From the NCBI GenBank assembly GCA_963768885.1, contig CAVYJN010000014.1:372001-436000 (forward strand): a stretch of 64,000 nt of DNA, written 5' to 3'. Below the pieces are notes generated by a model. It was not told the origin of the DNA. It saw nothing but the letters and a program-made list of their open reading frames with translations, and did not search any database. Position numbers and translations under genes: made by a program. Shown in pieces: positions 16,342 to 24,020 of this stretch (its first letter is position 1; each line of letters begins with the position of its first letter). Source of the DNA: DASRIA01 sp963768885. GTDB lineage: Bacteria > Actinomycetota > Thermoleophilia > Solirubrobacterales > JBBDJG01.

Positions 16342-17607
16342 GTGGCCGCCGACGCGCGCTCGCACGAGCTCTTCGAGCGTGCCAAGGAGGTCATCCCGGG
16401 CGGAGTGAACAGCCCCGTGCGGGCGATGCGGTCCGTCGGCCGCGAGCCGCTGTTCGTGCGATCCGGGTCCGGGGCCGAGATCGAGGACGTCGACGGCAAC
16501 CGCTACGTCGACTTCGTGTGTTCGTGGGGCCCGCTGGTCCTCGGGCACGCACACCCGGCCGTGGTCGAGGCGGTGACGCAGGCGGCCGCGCGGGGGACGA
16601 GCTTCGGCGCTCCCACGGAAGCCGAGGTCCTGCTCGCGACCGAGGTCGTCGAGCGGATCGCGTCGGCCGAGATGGTCCGCCTCGTGTCCTCGGGGACAGA
16701 GGCGTCGATGACTGCCGTGCGTCTCGCGCGCGCCACCACCGGCCGCGACAGGATCGTCAAGTTCGCCGGCCACTATCACGGCCACGTCGACGGACTGCTG
16801 GCCGAGTCCGGTTCCGGCCTCGCGACCCAGGGCATCCCCGCCTCGCCGGGCGTGACCCGGGCGCAGGCCGCGGACACCGTCGTCGTTCCCTGGAACGATC
16901 CGGACGCGGCCGCGCAGGCGATCGACGACCGGACCGCGGCCGTGTTGGCCGAGGCGATCCCGGCAAACATGGGCGTCGTCCCCGCCGCACCGGGCTTCCT
17001 CGAGATGCTGCGGGAGCGCTGCGACGCCACCGGCGCGCTGCTCGTGCTCGACGAGGTCATCACCGGATTCCGGGTGGCACGGGGCGGCGCGCAGGAGAAG
17101 CTCGGCGTGCGCGCGGACCTCACCGTCCTCGGCAAGATCCTGGGCGGCGGCCTGCCGCTTGCCGCCGTGGCCGGTGCCCGAGAGGTGATGGAGGGCCTCG
17201 CGCCGCTCGGCGAGACCTACCAGGCCGGCACCCTGTCCGGGAACCCTCTGGCGACGGCGGCCGGGCTGGCCACCCTGCGGGAGCTCGGCGACGACGCCTA
17301 CGCGAGGCTCGACCGGATCACCGACCGCCTCGCCCGTGGGCTGCGTACAGATGGTGTGCACGTCACAAGCGAGACCGGCCTCCTGACGGTGTTCTTCGCA
17401 CCCGGCCCCGTGACGGACTATGCAGCCGCCCGAGGAGCGGACCCCGACGCATTCACGAGCTTCTGGACGGCGATGCTCGATCGGGGCATATACCTTCCTC
17501 CGTCTCCGTTCGAGGCATGGTTTCCCTCGCTCGCGCACACCGACGAGCAGATCGAGCGCACGATCGAGGCCGCAGCGGAGTCGTTCGAGGTCGCGGTGGC
17601 GGCATGA
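16342..17607 (+). CDS. hemL: Glutamate-1-semialdehyde 2,1-aminomutase
   Basis: The 421-residue PLP enzyme makes 5-aminolevulinate from glutamate 1-semialdehyde (C5 pathway). It shows IPGGVNSPVRAM at the N-terminus, SSGTEASMTAVRLARA (cofactor phosphate loop), FAGHYHGHVDG, LVLDEVITGFR and the catalytic lysine in LGKILGGGLPL. GTG 16342 lies 4 bases after the AhbAB stop and fits the family N-terminus. It is translated directly after the haem genes and overlaps the next gene by 4 bases (ATGA). Confidence 0.97.
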   Translation: MAADARSHELFERAKEVIPGGVNSPVRAMRSVGREPLFVRSGSGAEIEDVDGNRYVDFVCSWGPLVLGHAHPAVVEAVTQAAARGTSFGAPTEAEVLLATEVVERIASAEMVRLVSSGTEASMTAVRLARATTGRDRIVKFAGHYHGHVDGLLAESGSGLATQGIPASPGVTRAQAADTVVVPWNDPDAAAQAIDDRTAAVLAEAIPANMGVVPAAPGFLEMLRERCDATGALLVLDEVITGFRVARGGAQEKLGVRADLTVLGKILGGGLPLAAVAGAREVMEGLAPLGETYQAGTLSGNPLATAAGLATLRELGDDAYARLDRITDRLARGLRTDGVHVTSETGLLTVFFAPGPVTDYAAARGADPDAFTSFWTAMLDRGIYLPPSPFEAWFPSLAHTDEQIERTIEAAAESFEVAVAA

Positions 17608-18212
17608 GACAGACCGCGGTCTCGGGGGACACGCTCGCGCGGCTGCGCGCCCTCGTGGCTGATGAGGGCGAGGCCATCGCGCCCGCGCTCGGCGCGGCCC
17701 CCGGGGAGGACGTGCTCGCTCCCCTCGTGAGGACCGCCGCGGCGCGACGCGAGGACCCCGAGGAGTACGCGCTCGTGATGGAGAGCGTCCTGGAGGGATA
17801 CCTCCTGCACTTCGGGCGCACGCGGCTGCTCGCCACCGACGACCACGACCTCCGCCTGCTGGCCGGCGACTACATGTACGCGCTCGGGCTGAGCCGTCTT
17901 GCGCGGCTGGGCGATCTTGCCGCCGTCCGCGTGCTTGCCGACCTGATCACGCTGAGCGCTCGCCACGACGCCGCCGGCGGGCAGCACGACGATCTGCTCG
18001 CGGGACTGTGGCTCTCGTCCGCGCTGGCGGTGGCCTCCGGCCCGTCGGAGCGCCACGGCCGAGTGGTCGCGGCCGTGCGCGACGGCGCCGCGGAGCCCGG
18101 CGAGCTGCTCGCCGAGGTGGGGCGGGGGGCCGCCGAGGCGGGCATGGAGCTTCTGACGGAGCAGGCCCTGATAGCTTTTCGTGCCGTGGCTCTCGGAGGG
18201 TCACAAGGCTAG
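17604..18212 (+). CDS. Helical protein of unknown function, weakly polyprenyl-synthase-like
   Basis: The 202-residue, alpha-helical, alanine- and leucine-rich protein is translationally coupled to hemL (ATGA). The middle segment LLAGDYMYALGLSRLARLGD is reminiscent of a helix in trans-polyprenyl diphosphate synthases (LLAGDYLxARAxxLLAxLGD), but no DDxxD motif is present. It may therefore be a non-catalytic partner or simply a similar helical fold. The gene lies between haem synthesis and the bc complex. Function is not assigned. Confidence 0.7.
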   Translation: MRQTAVSGDTLARLRALVADEGEAIAPALGAAPGEDVLAPLVRTAAARREDPEEYALVMESVLEGYLLHFGRTRLLATDDHDLRLLAGDYMYALGLSRLARLGDLAAVRVLADLITLSARHDAAGGQHDDLLAGLWLSSALAVASGPSERHGRVVAAVRDGAAEPGELLAEVGRGAAEAGMELLTEQALIAFRAVALGGSQG

Positions 18213-18239
18213 TGACAGCGGCAACTTTCCTCTCTTTCG

Positions 18240-18959
18240 ATGGCTGATCGCACCGAGACGCAACGCCGGCCCGACAGCGGGGAGAACGGTGCCGTGGTCT
18301 CCGGGGACGGCGCCGGCAACGGCGCGCCGCGCCTCGCGAAGCCCAAGCCGCCCGGCTACTTCGAGGGCGAGACCATGACCCGCCGGGCGATGTTCACCGG
18401 TGGCGCGATGGCCGCGGGAGGAATCGCCACCGTCGCGATCGCGCTCCCGGCGATCGGCTTCGCGCTCGGGCCCGTCTTCGAGGAGCAGGACTTTCCCTGG
18501 CAGAACGTCGGCCCGACCAGCGACTTCAGCGCCGACACCTACACGCCGGTCACGTTCACGCTGATCGGCGACGTGGGCGAGGCGGGCAAGACCCTCGCCT
18601 ACGTGCGCAAGCGCAACCCGGCGATCGACGGCAACTATCCCGACGAGTTCGTCGCGATCTCGACCCGCTGCGCGCACCTCGGCTGTCCCGTGCGCTGGGT
18701 GAGCCCCGCGCAGCGCTTCGTGTGCCCCTGCCACGGCGGCGTGTACAACGCGCTCGGCGAGGTCGAGGGCGGTCCGCCCGTGCGCCCGCTGGACCGCTTC
18801 GAGACGCGGGTCCAGAACGGCCAGGTCCAGCTCGGCCCGCGCTTCAGCGTCAACTCCGAGCTGAAGAGGTTCTCCGCCCGCGACCCCGGCGAGCCGCTCG
18901 ACGGGCTCTGGCAGTACCTCTATCCAAAGCGATTCTCGGTGCCGAGCACGGGGGGCTAG
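18240..18959 (+). CDS. qcrA: Rieske iron-sulfur subunit of the menaquinol:cytochrome c reductase
   Basis: The 239-residue protein has an N-terminal cytoplasmic stretch, a twin-Arg segment MTRRAMFTGGAM and a single hydrophobic helix at about residues 40-75. The Rieske domain ligands are CAHLGC (C144, H146, C149) and CPCHGG (C162, C164, H165). The 2Fe-2S cluster passes electrons from quinol to cytochrome c. The twin-Arg motif fits Tat-dependent membrane insertion; tatA and tatC occur 5 kb downstream. It is the first gene of a three-gene qcr operon. Confidence 0.95.
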   Translation: MADRTETQRRPDSGENGAVVSGDGAGNGAPRLAKPKPPGYFEGETMTRRAMFTGGAMAAGGIATVAIALPAIGFALGPVFEEQDFPWQNVGPTSDFSADTYTPVTFTLIGDVGEAGKTLAYVRKRNPAIDGNYPDEFVAISTRCAHLGCPVRWVSPAQRFVCPCHGGVYNALGEVEGGPPVRPLDRFETRVQNGQVQLGPRFSVNSELKRFSARDPGEPLDGLWQYLYPKRFSVPSTGG

Positions 18960-18962
18960 CCG

Positions 18963-19760
18963 ATGGCGATCAGGATTCCAAAGCCGCCGCTGCCCGGCCG
19001 CCGCAAGCCGCCGCCGCCCGGCGAGGCCAACGGCGACGTCACCGTCAAGGACCAGGCCGCGGAGGTCGGGACGGGCATCGTCGGCTGGGTCGACGAGCGC
19101 ACGGGAGTCGGCGGATTCACGAAGGGCATGCTCTTCCGCAAGGTCCCGAAGGGCACCAACTGGTTCTACACGCTCGGCTCGGCGACGCTGTTCGCGTTCC
19201 TGTCGCAGGCGGTCACCGGCGTGATCCTCGCGATGTACTACGACCCTTCGCCGACGCGCGCATACGACAGCGTGCAGCACATCACCAACGACGTGTTCCT
19301 CGGCGACCTCGTGCGCGGCATGCACCGCTGGGGCGCGACGGTGATGATCGTCCTGATCTTCCTGCACATGGGCCGCGTGTTCTTCTTCGGCGCGTACAAG
19401 TACCCGCGCGAGCTGAACTGGGTGATCGGCGTCGTGCTGCTGGTCCTGACGCTCGGGATGGGCTTCACCGGATACCTGCTCCCCTTCGACCAGCGGTCCT
19501 TCTGGGCCACCGTCGTGGGCGTCAACATCAACGGCACGGCGCCCGTGCTCGGCCCGTACATCTCGGACTTCCTGCGGGCCGGGCCCGAGTTCGGGGCGAC
19601 GACCCTGTCGAGGTTCTATGCGATCCACATGCTCGTGATCCCCGGCCTGCTGGCGCTGCTGATCGGGATCCATCTCTATCTCGTCGTGAAGCTCGGCACG
19701 ACCGCGCCGCCGTGGCTGAAGGCGAAGCTCCCCGAGCCGCTCGAGAAGGAACAGGTCTAA
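18963..19760 (+). CDS. qcrB: Cytochrome b subunit, b6-like
   Basis: The 265-residue protein has an N-terminal proline-rich cytoplasmic extension of about 60 residues and four transmembrane helices carrying the paired haem-b histidines (GMHRWGATVM and YAIHMLVIPGL regions). The quinone-site loop LPFDQRSFWATVVG follows the second helix pair. The length matches cytochrome b6 rather than full-length cytochrome b, as in Bacillus QcrB. The remaining helices are in the next gene. Spacing to neighbours is 3 bases on both sides. Confidence 0.93.
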   Translation: MAIRIPKPPLPGRRKPPPPGEANGDVTVKDQAAEVGTGIVGWVDERTGVGGFTKGMLFRKVPKGTNWFYTLGSATLFAFLSQAVTGVILAMYYDPSPTRAYDSVQHITNDVFLGDLVRGMHRWGATVMIVLIFLHMGRVFFFGAYKYPRELNWVIGVVLLVLTLGMGFTGYLLPFDQRSFWATVVGVNINGTAPVLGPYISDFLRAGPEFGATTLSRFYAIHMLVIPGLLALLIGIHLYLVVKLGTTAPPWLKAKLPEPLEKEQV

Positions 19761-19763
19761 GCC

Positions 19764-20468
19764 GTGAAGGGCCGCGACAAGGAGTCGTACCTCCGCGAGT
19801 ACCAGATCCTGAAGTCGCAGGGCAAGCCGTTCTTCCCGTACGCGGTCCTGAAGGACTCCGTGATGGCGGTGATCGTCCTGGGAGTGATCATCGCGATGGC
19901 GGTGATCCTCGGCGCGGGCGAGTTGCAGAACAAGGCGGACCCGACCACCACCACCTACACGCCGCGCCCCGAGTGGTACTTCTTCTTCCTGTTCGAGCTG
20001 CTCCGGGTGATCAAGCCGCCGGACCTGGTCGTGCTCGCGACGGTCGGCATCCCGACGATCGCGCTGGTGCTGCTGGCGCTGCTGCCGTTCTACGACCGCA
20101 ACCCCGAGCGCCGGCCGGAGCGCCGGCCGATCGCGACCACCGCGGCGGTCGCGACGATGGCGGCGATGGCCTACCTGACCTACCTCGGCGCGCACGCGGA
20201 GGCGCCCGACAGGATCGACATGAAGGTGTCCGCGAAGCTCGAGGCCGGCCAGAACGTCGCCAACCAGTCGGGCTGCGGCGCGTGCCACAAGTTCGGCGAG
20301 GCCGGCAACCCCGGCCCGGGCCCCGACCTGTCCGCGATCGGGGCGAAGCTGCCCGCCCAGGCGATCGAGCGCACGCTGCGCAACCCGACGGCGCCGATGC
20401 CGTCCTACGCCGACCTGCCGCCCGAGAAGTTCAACGCGCTGGTCGAGTACCTGTCGGCCTTGAGATAG
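19764..20468 (+). CDS. qcrC: Subunit IV fused to cytochrome c
   Basis: The 234-residue protein starts with GTG. The first half has three helices with the PEWYFFFLFELLR motif (PEWY Qo-site signature). A further helix at about 125-145 leads to a c-type cytochrome domain with CGACHK (C171-H175) and a Met ligand probably in APMPSYADL. This subunit IV-cytochrome c fusion is the QcrC layout known from Bacillus menaquinol:cytochrome c reductase. It closes the qcrABC operon. Electrons leave through this haem to an oxidase or a soluble carrier. Confidence 0.93.
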   Translation: MKGRDKESYLREYQILKSQGKPFFPYAVLKDSVMAVIVLGVIIAMAVILGAGELQNKADPTTTTYTPRPEWYFFFLFELLRVIKPPDLVVLATVGIPTIALVLLALLPFYDRNPERRPERRPIATTAAVATMAAMAYLTYLGAHAEAPDRIDMKVSAKLEAGQNVANQSGCGACHKFGEAGNPGPGPDLSAIGAKLPAQAIERTLRNPTAPMPSYADLPPEKFNALVEYLSALR

Positions 20469-20470
20469 AT

Positions 20471-20496
20471 CCGCGATTCTTTAGCCGGAATCGCGG
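20471..20496 (+). terminator. Hairpin after qcrC
   Basis: CCGCGATTC and GAATCGCGG form a perfect 9-bp stem around an 8-base loop, starting 2 bases after the qcrC stop. No T-run follows. The right arm is part of the 31-bp repeat that begins here, so the hairpin could be a repeat product as much as a terminator. Confidence 0.5.
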
Positions 20497-20568
20497 GTGG
20501 CAATGCTTCGCTTCGCCGGAATCGCGGGTGGCACTGCTTCGCTTCGCCGGAATCGCGGGTGTGTGAAG
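20484..20568 (+). repeat. 31-bp tandem repeat, about 2.7 copies
   Basis: The unit GCCGGAATCGCGGGTGGCA(A/C)TGCTTCGCTTC starts at 20484, 20515 and 20546, giving a period of exactly 31. The third copy diverges after GGGTG. It fills the gap between qcrC and menG and ends just before a possible -10 box. Related GCCGGA-(A)ATC-type strings recur in other gaps (near 23630 and 55770), hinting at a dispersed intergenic family. Confidence 0.85.
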
Positions 20569-20582
20569 GTACGGTCGCACCT

Positions 20583-21299
20583 ATGACCGAAGCCCCTGCA
20601 TCAGCCGAGCGGGAGACGCAGGTCCGGACGATGTTCGACCGGATCGCCGATCGCTACGACCTCATGAACTCGGTCATGACGGCGGGCATGCACCACCGCT
20701 GGCGCGAGCGCGCGGCCGAGCTCGCCGGGCTGGAGCAAGGCGGCAGCGCGCTCGACGTGTGCTGCGGCACGGGTGACCTCGCGCTCGCGCTCGAGCGACG
20801 TGCAGGGCCCCTGGGGCGGGTGGTGGGCCTCGACTTCTCCGCACCGATGCTCGAGCTCGCCGAGGTGAAGTCCCGGGAAGTGGGCGCTCCGGTGACGTGG
20901 GTCCAGGGCAACGCGCTCGACCTGCCCTTCGGCGACGGTGAGTTCGATGCCGCGACCGTCGGCTTCGGCGCCCGGAACGTCGTCGACCTCGAAGGCGGGA
21001 TCGCCGAGATGACGCGGGTCGTGCGGCCCGGAGGGCGGGTGGTGGTGCTCGAGATCACGACCCCGCGCAGACCGCCGCTGAGTTGGTTCTACGCCGTGTG
21101 GTTCGACCGCATCGTGCCCGTCCTCGGCACCCTGGCAGGTGACCGCGACGCCTACACGTACCTGCCCGACTCGGTCCGGCGCTTCCCGCCCGCGGACGAG
21201 CTCGCGGCGCTCATGCACCGGGCCGGTCTCCGCGACGTCCGCTACCTGATGCTCGCCGGGGGGATCATCGCGATCCACTCCGGAAGGGTGGCGGCATGA
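20583..21299 (+). CDS. menG: Demethylmenaquinone methyltransferase (UbiE/MenG family)
   Basis: This is a 238-residue class I SAM methyltransferase. N-terminal VRTMFDRIADRYDLMNSVMT is the UbiE signature. The SAM site is DVCCGTGDLALALE, with the post-II motif VGFGARNVVDLE and the C-terminal Y-M-L-A-G-G-I-I-A-I-H-S-G. It methylates demethylmenaquinone in the last step of menaquinone synthesis, consistent with the menaquinol oxidase genes just upstream. TACGGT at 20570-20575 lies 7 bases before the ATG. It overlaps the next gene (ATGA), the enzyme that would make the isoprenoid tail. Confidence 0.93.
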   Translation: MTEAPASAERETQVRTMFDRIADRYDLMNSVMTAGMHHRWRERAAELAGLEQGGSALDVCCGTGDLALALERRAGPLGRVVGLDFSAPMLELAEVKSREVGAPVTWVQGNALDLPFGDGEFDAATVGFGARNVVDLEGGIAEMTRVVRPGGRVVVLEITTPRRPPLSWFYAVWFDRIVPVLGTLAGDRDAYTYLPDSVRRFPPADELAALMHRAGLRDVRYLMLAGGIIAIHSGRVAA

Positions 21300-22265
21300 G
21301 CACGGTCGACGAAGTGGTGCTGCTCGGAGGCGACGGCATGCCCGCGCTGATCGGCCGCGTGGAGCGGGTGCTCGAGCGCGCCGGCGGCGGGCACGGGCCC
21401 GCGCTCGGGCGGCCCGCATCGGACACGCTCGCAGCCGGGGGCAAGCGCCTGCGCCCGCTCCTGGTGCTGATCTGCGGCGGGTCGGGCGACGACGAGGCGC
21501 TCGTGCGGGCAGCGGCGGCGGTCGAGCTGATCCACATGGCGACGCTCGTCCACGACGACGTCGTCGACGCCGCGCTCCTGCGCCGGGGGCGCCGGACCGT
21601 CTTCGCGCGCTGCCGGCCGGCCGGCAGCGATCGCGACCGGCGACTTCCTCTTCTCGCGCTCCTTCGCGTTGCTCGCCGAGAACGACGCCACGGAGCAGGT
21701 CCGGGCCCTCTCGGACGCATGCCTCGCACTCGCCCGCGGCGAGCTCGCCCAACGCCACGACGCCTATCGGGCGGACGTCCCGGAGGAGCGCTACCTGCGA
21801 CGCTGCGAGCTCAAGACCGCGCGCCTCTTCGCGGCGGCCTGCCATCTGGGCGCGCTGGCCGCGCAGCGTCCGGCCGCCGAGGCCGCGGCGCTCGAGGTCT
21901 ACGGCACGCGGCTCGGGCTGGCATTCCAGATGCTGGACGACCTGCTCGACGTGAGCGGCCCCGCCGAGCGCACGGGGAAACACCGCGGCACGGACCTGCT
22001 CGACGGCACCGTCACGCTGCCGCTGATCCTCGCGCGCGGCTTCGACCCGTCGCTGCGCGAGGTCGATCTGCGTGCGATCCGGTCCCGCGAGGACGCCGAG
22101 GCGCTCTGCGACCGCATCGCCGCGACGCCCGCGCTCGACGGCACGCGTGCCCGCGCCGGCGCGCTGGTGCGTGAGGCGAAGGATGCCCTCGGCGGCCAGG
22201 TGGGCCCTTCGCTCGAGCGCCCGCTGGCGGAGATCGCGGATCGCATCGCCGAGCGCTACGCCTGA
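21296..22265 (+). CDS. Trans-polyprenyl diphosphate synthase (frame broken near 21611)
   Basis: Rejoined, this gives about 322 residues. Part one has GGKRLRPLL and the first Asp-rich motif HDDVVDAALLRRG. Part two, after the break, continues with AIATGDFLFSRSFALLA, ELKTARLF and the second Asp-rich motif FQMLDDLLDVSG. The enzyme elongates farnesyl or geranylgeranyl diphosphate to the menaquinone side chain. Removing one base, most likely T21611 in CGCGCTGCCGG, restores AGRPAAIATGD. It is coupled to menG by a 4-base overlap, which supports a menaquinone role. Confidence 0.85.
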
Positions 22266-22326
22266 CCTCGCACCGCGCGCCGCAAGTCGATTCCCCCGTC
22301 GAGGGAAGAAACCCCGGCGCTCGCGC

Positions 22327-22407
22327 GTCTGGTGGTCGTAGGCGTTCGAAAAGCCGCAGATCACAAAGGGGGACACGATGGGCTACCGCAAGTAATCACC
22401 ACCAGAC
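22327..22407 (+). ncRNA. Candidate structured RNA element enclosing a five-codon ORF
   Basis: GTCTGGTGGT (22327-22336) and ACCACCAGAC (22398-22407) are a perfect 10-base inverted repeat 61 bases apart. Inside lie a strong Shine-Dalgarno-like AAAGGGGG (22366-22373), ATG 22378 and a stop at 22393-22395. A strong Rho-independent terminator follows 17 bases after the stem. The layout resembles an attenuator or a small regulatory RNA with a leader peptide, but the gene after the terminator is on the opposite strand, so the RNA would be a stand-alone transcript. No known family is recognised. Confidence 0.45.
22378..22395 (+). CDS. Mini-ORF MGYRK
   Basis: Five codons (ATG GGC TAC CGC AAG) and TAA, preceded by AAAGGGGG with 4 bases between its end and the ATG. 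The ribosome site is better than those of most genes here. The sequence equals the first residues of many ribosomal bL17 proteins (MGYRKLGR), which may be chance. It lies within a 10-bp stem and just before a terminator. It could be a leader peptide, a stalling peptide or a spurious ORF. Confidence 0.35.
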   Translation: MGYRK

Positions 22408-22424
22408 CAAGATTCGCGCACCAG

Positions 22425-22454
22425 GGCCTTCGGTGTATCAGCCGGGGGCCTTTT
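22425..22454 (+). terminator. Rho-independent terminator
   Basis: GGCCTTCGG and CCGGGGGCC form a 9-bp stem (two G-U pairs) around TGTATCAG, followed by TTTT at 22451-22454. It ends the transcript carrying the mini-ORF element and possibly read-through from the menG operon. Confidence 0.8.
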
Positions 22455-22487
22455 CGCGTCCGCGGCCGAATCGCCCCCGAATAGGGA

Positions 22488-22511
22488 CCGCCGGCCCGAT
22501 TGGACCGGCGG
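22488..22511 (-). terminator. Hairpin downstream of the zinc-ribbon gene
   Basis: CCGCCGG and CCGGCGG are perfect 7-base arms around 10 bases. The hairpin starts 29 bases past the stop of the minus-strand zinc-ribbon gene. It has no clear T-run, so the call is positional. Confidence 0.45.
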
Positions 22512-22540
22512 CAGGGGGAGGGTGATTGCGGGAGGAAGCC

Positions 22541-22963
22541 TTAGAAGTCTTCGGGGAGGATGTGGTTCTCGACCAGCGCTTTGGAGAAGCGCTCGATCTC
22601 CTCCTCCATGTTCGCCCTGATCAGGCGCTTGAGGTCGTCCACGAGGTTGTCCGTACCGCGGTCGAGCTCCTCGTCGAAGCGCTCGACGGTGTCCTGGTCG
22701 TAGACGCCCGTGTGGAACCACTCGCAGTTGGGGCAGCGCAGCGCGACCTCCCAGCGCATCCGGTCGACCTCGCTCCACAGCGTCGGGTACACGAGCCCGG
22801 AGTCGCAGTCGGGGCAGAGGTGCAGCTCGTCCGTGCGGCAAGGGGCCGGCGAGGCTCCGCGGGCGGCTGCCTGGTCGTCGAAGTACACGACCTCGATGGT
22901 CTTGCCGCTCGGCAAGGCCACTCGCTTGACCCTGTGATTCTGCTGTCCCCCGGAGGTCTCCAT
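22541..22963 (-). CDS. Small zinc-ribbon protein of unknown function
   Basis: The 140-residue protein starts METSGGQQNHRVKRVALPSG. Two CxxC knuckles, LCPDCDSGLVYPT and RCPNCEWFHTG, are spaced about 26 residues apart and suggest a single zinc site. The C-terminal third is acidic and helical, with RFDEELDRGTDNLVDDL and a final ENHILPEDF. No enzyme motif is seen. It diverges from dcd, with 84 bases between starts. It may be a nucleic-acid- or protein-binding adaptor; function is not assigned. Confidence 0.8.
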   Translation of the reverse strand: METSGGQQNHRVKRVALPSGKTIEVVYFDDQAAARGASPAPCRTDELHLCPDCDSGLVYPTLWSEVDRMRWEVALRCPNCEWFHTGVYDQDTVERFDEELDRGTDNLVDDLKRLIRANMEEEIERFSKALVENHILPEDF

Positions 22964-23009
22964 CGCTCTGGCGCAGATATCGGCTACAGGGCCGATGAGC
23001 TTTAGGGCC

Positions 23010-23037
23010 TTGGACGAGAGGCCGGAGCATCTAGACT
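23010..23037 (+). promoter_or_regulatory. dcd: dcd promoter, TTGGAC-N16-TAGACT
   Basis: The -35-like TTGGAC (23010-23015) and -10-like TAGACT (23032-23037) are separated by 16 bases. The -10 box ends 10 bases before the GTG start, so the transcript is likely leaderless or nearly so. This is one of the clearest promoters in the window. Confidence 0.6.
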
Positions 23038-23047
23038 GCGCGGCGCC

Positions 23048-23611
23048 GTGGTACTCAGCGACCGCACGATCAAGGCGGAGATCGCCGCCGGCCGGATCGT
23101 CATCGATCCCTACTCGGACTCGCTGGTCCAGCCGTCGAGCATCGACGTGCGCGTCGACAGCAAGTTCCGGGTGTTCCACAACGCTCGCTACCCGTACATC
23201 GACGTGCGCCAGCCGATGGAGGAGCTCACCGAGCTGGTCGAGATCTCCGGCGACGAGCCGTTCATCCTGCACCCCGGCGAGTTCGTGCTCGGCCAGACCC
23301 TGGAGTCCATCGCGCTGCCCGACGACATCGTCGCGCGGCTCGAGGGCAAGAGCTCGCTCGGCCGGCTCGGGCTGCTGATCCACTCGACGGCAGGCTTCGT
23401 CGACCCGTCCTTCGAGGGCAACCTCACGCTCGAGCTGTCCAACGTCGCGAACCTCCCGATCACGATCTACTACGGCATGCCGATCGGGCAGATCTCCTTC
23501 ATGCGCATGGACGGGCCGGTCGAGACGCCGTACGGCGCCACCGGAGCGGGCTCGAAGTACCAGGGCCAAGCGGAGCCGACCCCGTCGCGGTTCTACCGTA
23601 ATTTCGAGTAG
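23048..23611 (+). CDS. dcd: dCTP deaminase (dUMP-forming type likely)
   Basis: The 187-residue homotrimeric enzyme has VQPSSIDVRVDSKFRVF, the catalytic segment ARLEGKSSLGRLGLLIHSTAGFVDPSFEG with the essential Glu, and a C-terminal SKYQGQAEPTPSRFYRNF that closes over the nucleotide. The HSTAGFVDP region resembles mycobacterial bifunctional dCTP deaminase/dUTPase, which gives dUMP directly; that subtype is inference. It begins with GTG about 10 bases from a TAGACT box. Confidence 0.93.
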   Translation: MVLSDRTIKAEIAAGRIVIDPYSDSLVQPSSIDVRVDSKFRVFHNARYPYIDVRQPMEELTELVEISGDEPFILHPGEFVLGQTLESIALPDDIVARLEGKSSLGRLGLLIHSTAGFVDPSFEGNLTLELSNVANLPITIYYGMPIGQISFMRMDGPVETPYGATGAGSKYQGQAEPTPSRFYRNFE

Positions 23612-23730
23612 GACGGGATTGGTCCGATCTAGCCGGAGATCCGGGTGGCGCGACTACGGCCGGACATCCCGGCGGCGCCGGGACGGCACGTGATTTTCCT
23701 CCGCCCGGCGGGACGTCCTCCATACGGCGC

Positions 23731-23736
23731 TACCAT
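23731..23736 (+). promoter_or_regulatory. tatA: Putative -10 box of tatA
   Basis: TACCAT ends 8 bases before the ATG at 23745, again the leaderless spacing. The upstream gap (23612-23730) holds a GATCTAGCCGGAGATCCGGG stretch similar to the 31-bp repeat unit at 20484. Confidence 0.4.
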
Positions 23737-23744
23737 GTTGGGGC

Positions 23745-23984
23745 ATGCCGAACATCGGCCCTCTCGAAATCGTCGTCATCCTGATCATCGCCCTGATCGT
23801 GTTCGGCCCGCGGCGTCTGCCCGAGCTGGGCCGTTCGATGGGCAAGGGGATCAGGGAGTTCAAGAACTCCCTCACCAGCGACAAGGACGACGACGACGAC
23901 GACGTCCGCGAGATCGAGACGACACGCACGCCGGCAGAGGAGCGCCCGCTCGAGGGCGAGGTCGTCCACGATCGCAGGACGTAG
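23745..23984 (+). CDS. tatA: Twin-arginine translocase subunit TatA
   Basis: The 79-residue protein has one short N-terminal membrane helix (residues about 5-20, ending FGP), the hinge PRRLPELGRSMGKG and an amphipathic helix. A highly acidic stretch (DKDDDDDDV) and a charged tail follow. This is the TatA/TatE layout; TatA oligomers form the pore for folded, cofactor-bearing exports such as the Rieske protein encoded upstream. tatC follows after 36 bases. Confidence 0.93.
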   Translation: MPNIGPLEIVVILIIALIVFGPRRLPELGRSMGKGIREFKNSLTSDKDDDDDDVREIETTRTPAEERPLEGEVVHDRRT

Positions 23985-24020
23985 CGTGACGCGGGTGCCG
24001 CACCCGCGTTAGGAGGCTCG

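Noticed and set aside
18201..20288. 695-codon minus-strand frame opposite qcrABC
   Set aside because: It is antisense to three secure respiratory genes, with no recognisable domain and strongly biased composition.
22327..22454. tmRNA as an explanation of the small ORF inside a stem
   Set aside because: There is no tRNA-like end, no Ala-rich tag and no pseudoknot pattern. The element is too short for tmRNA.
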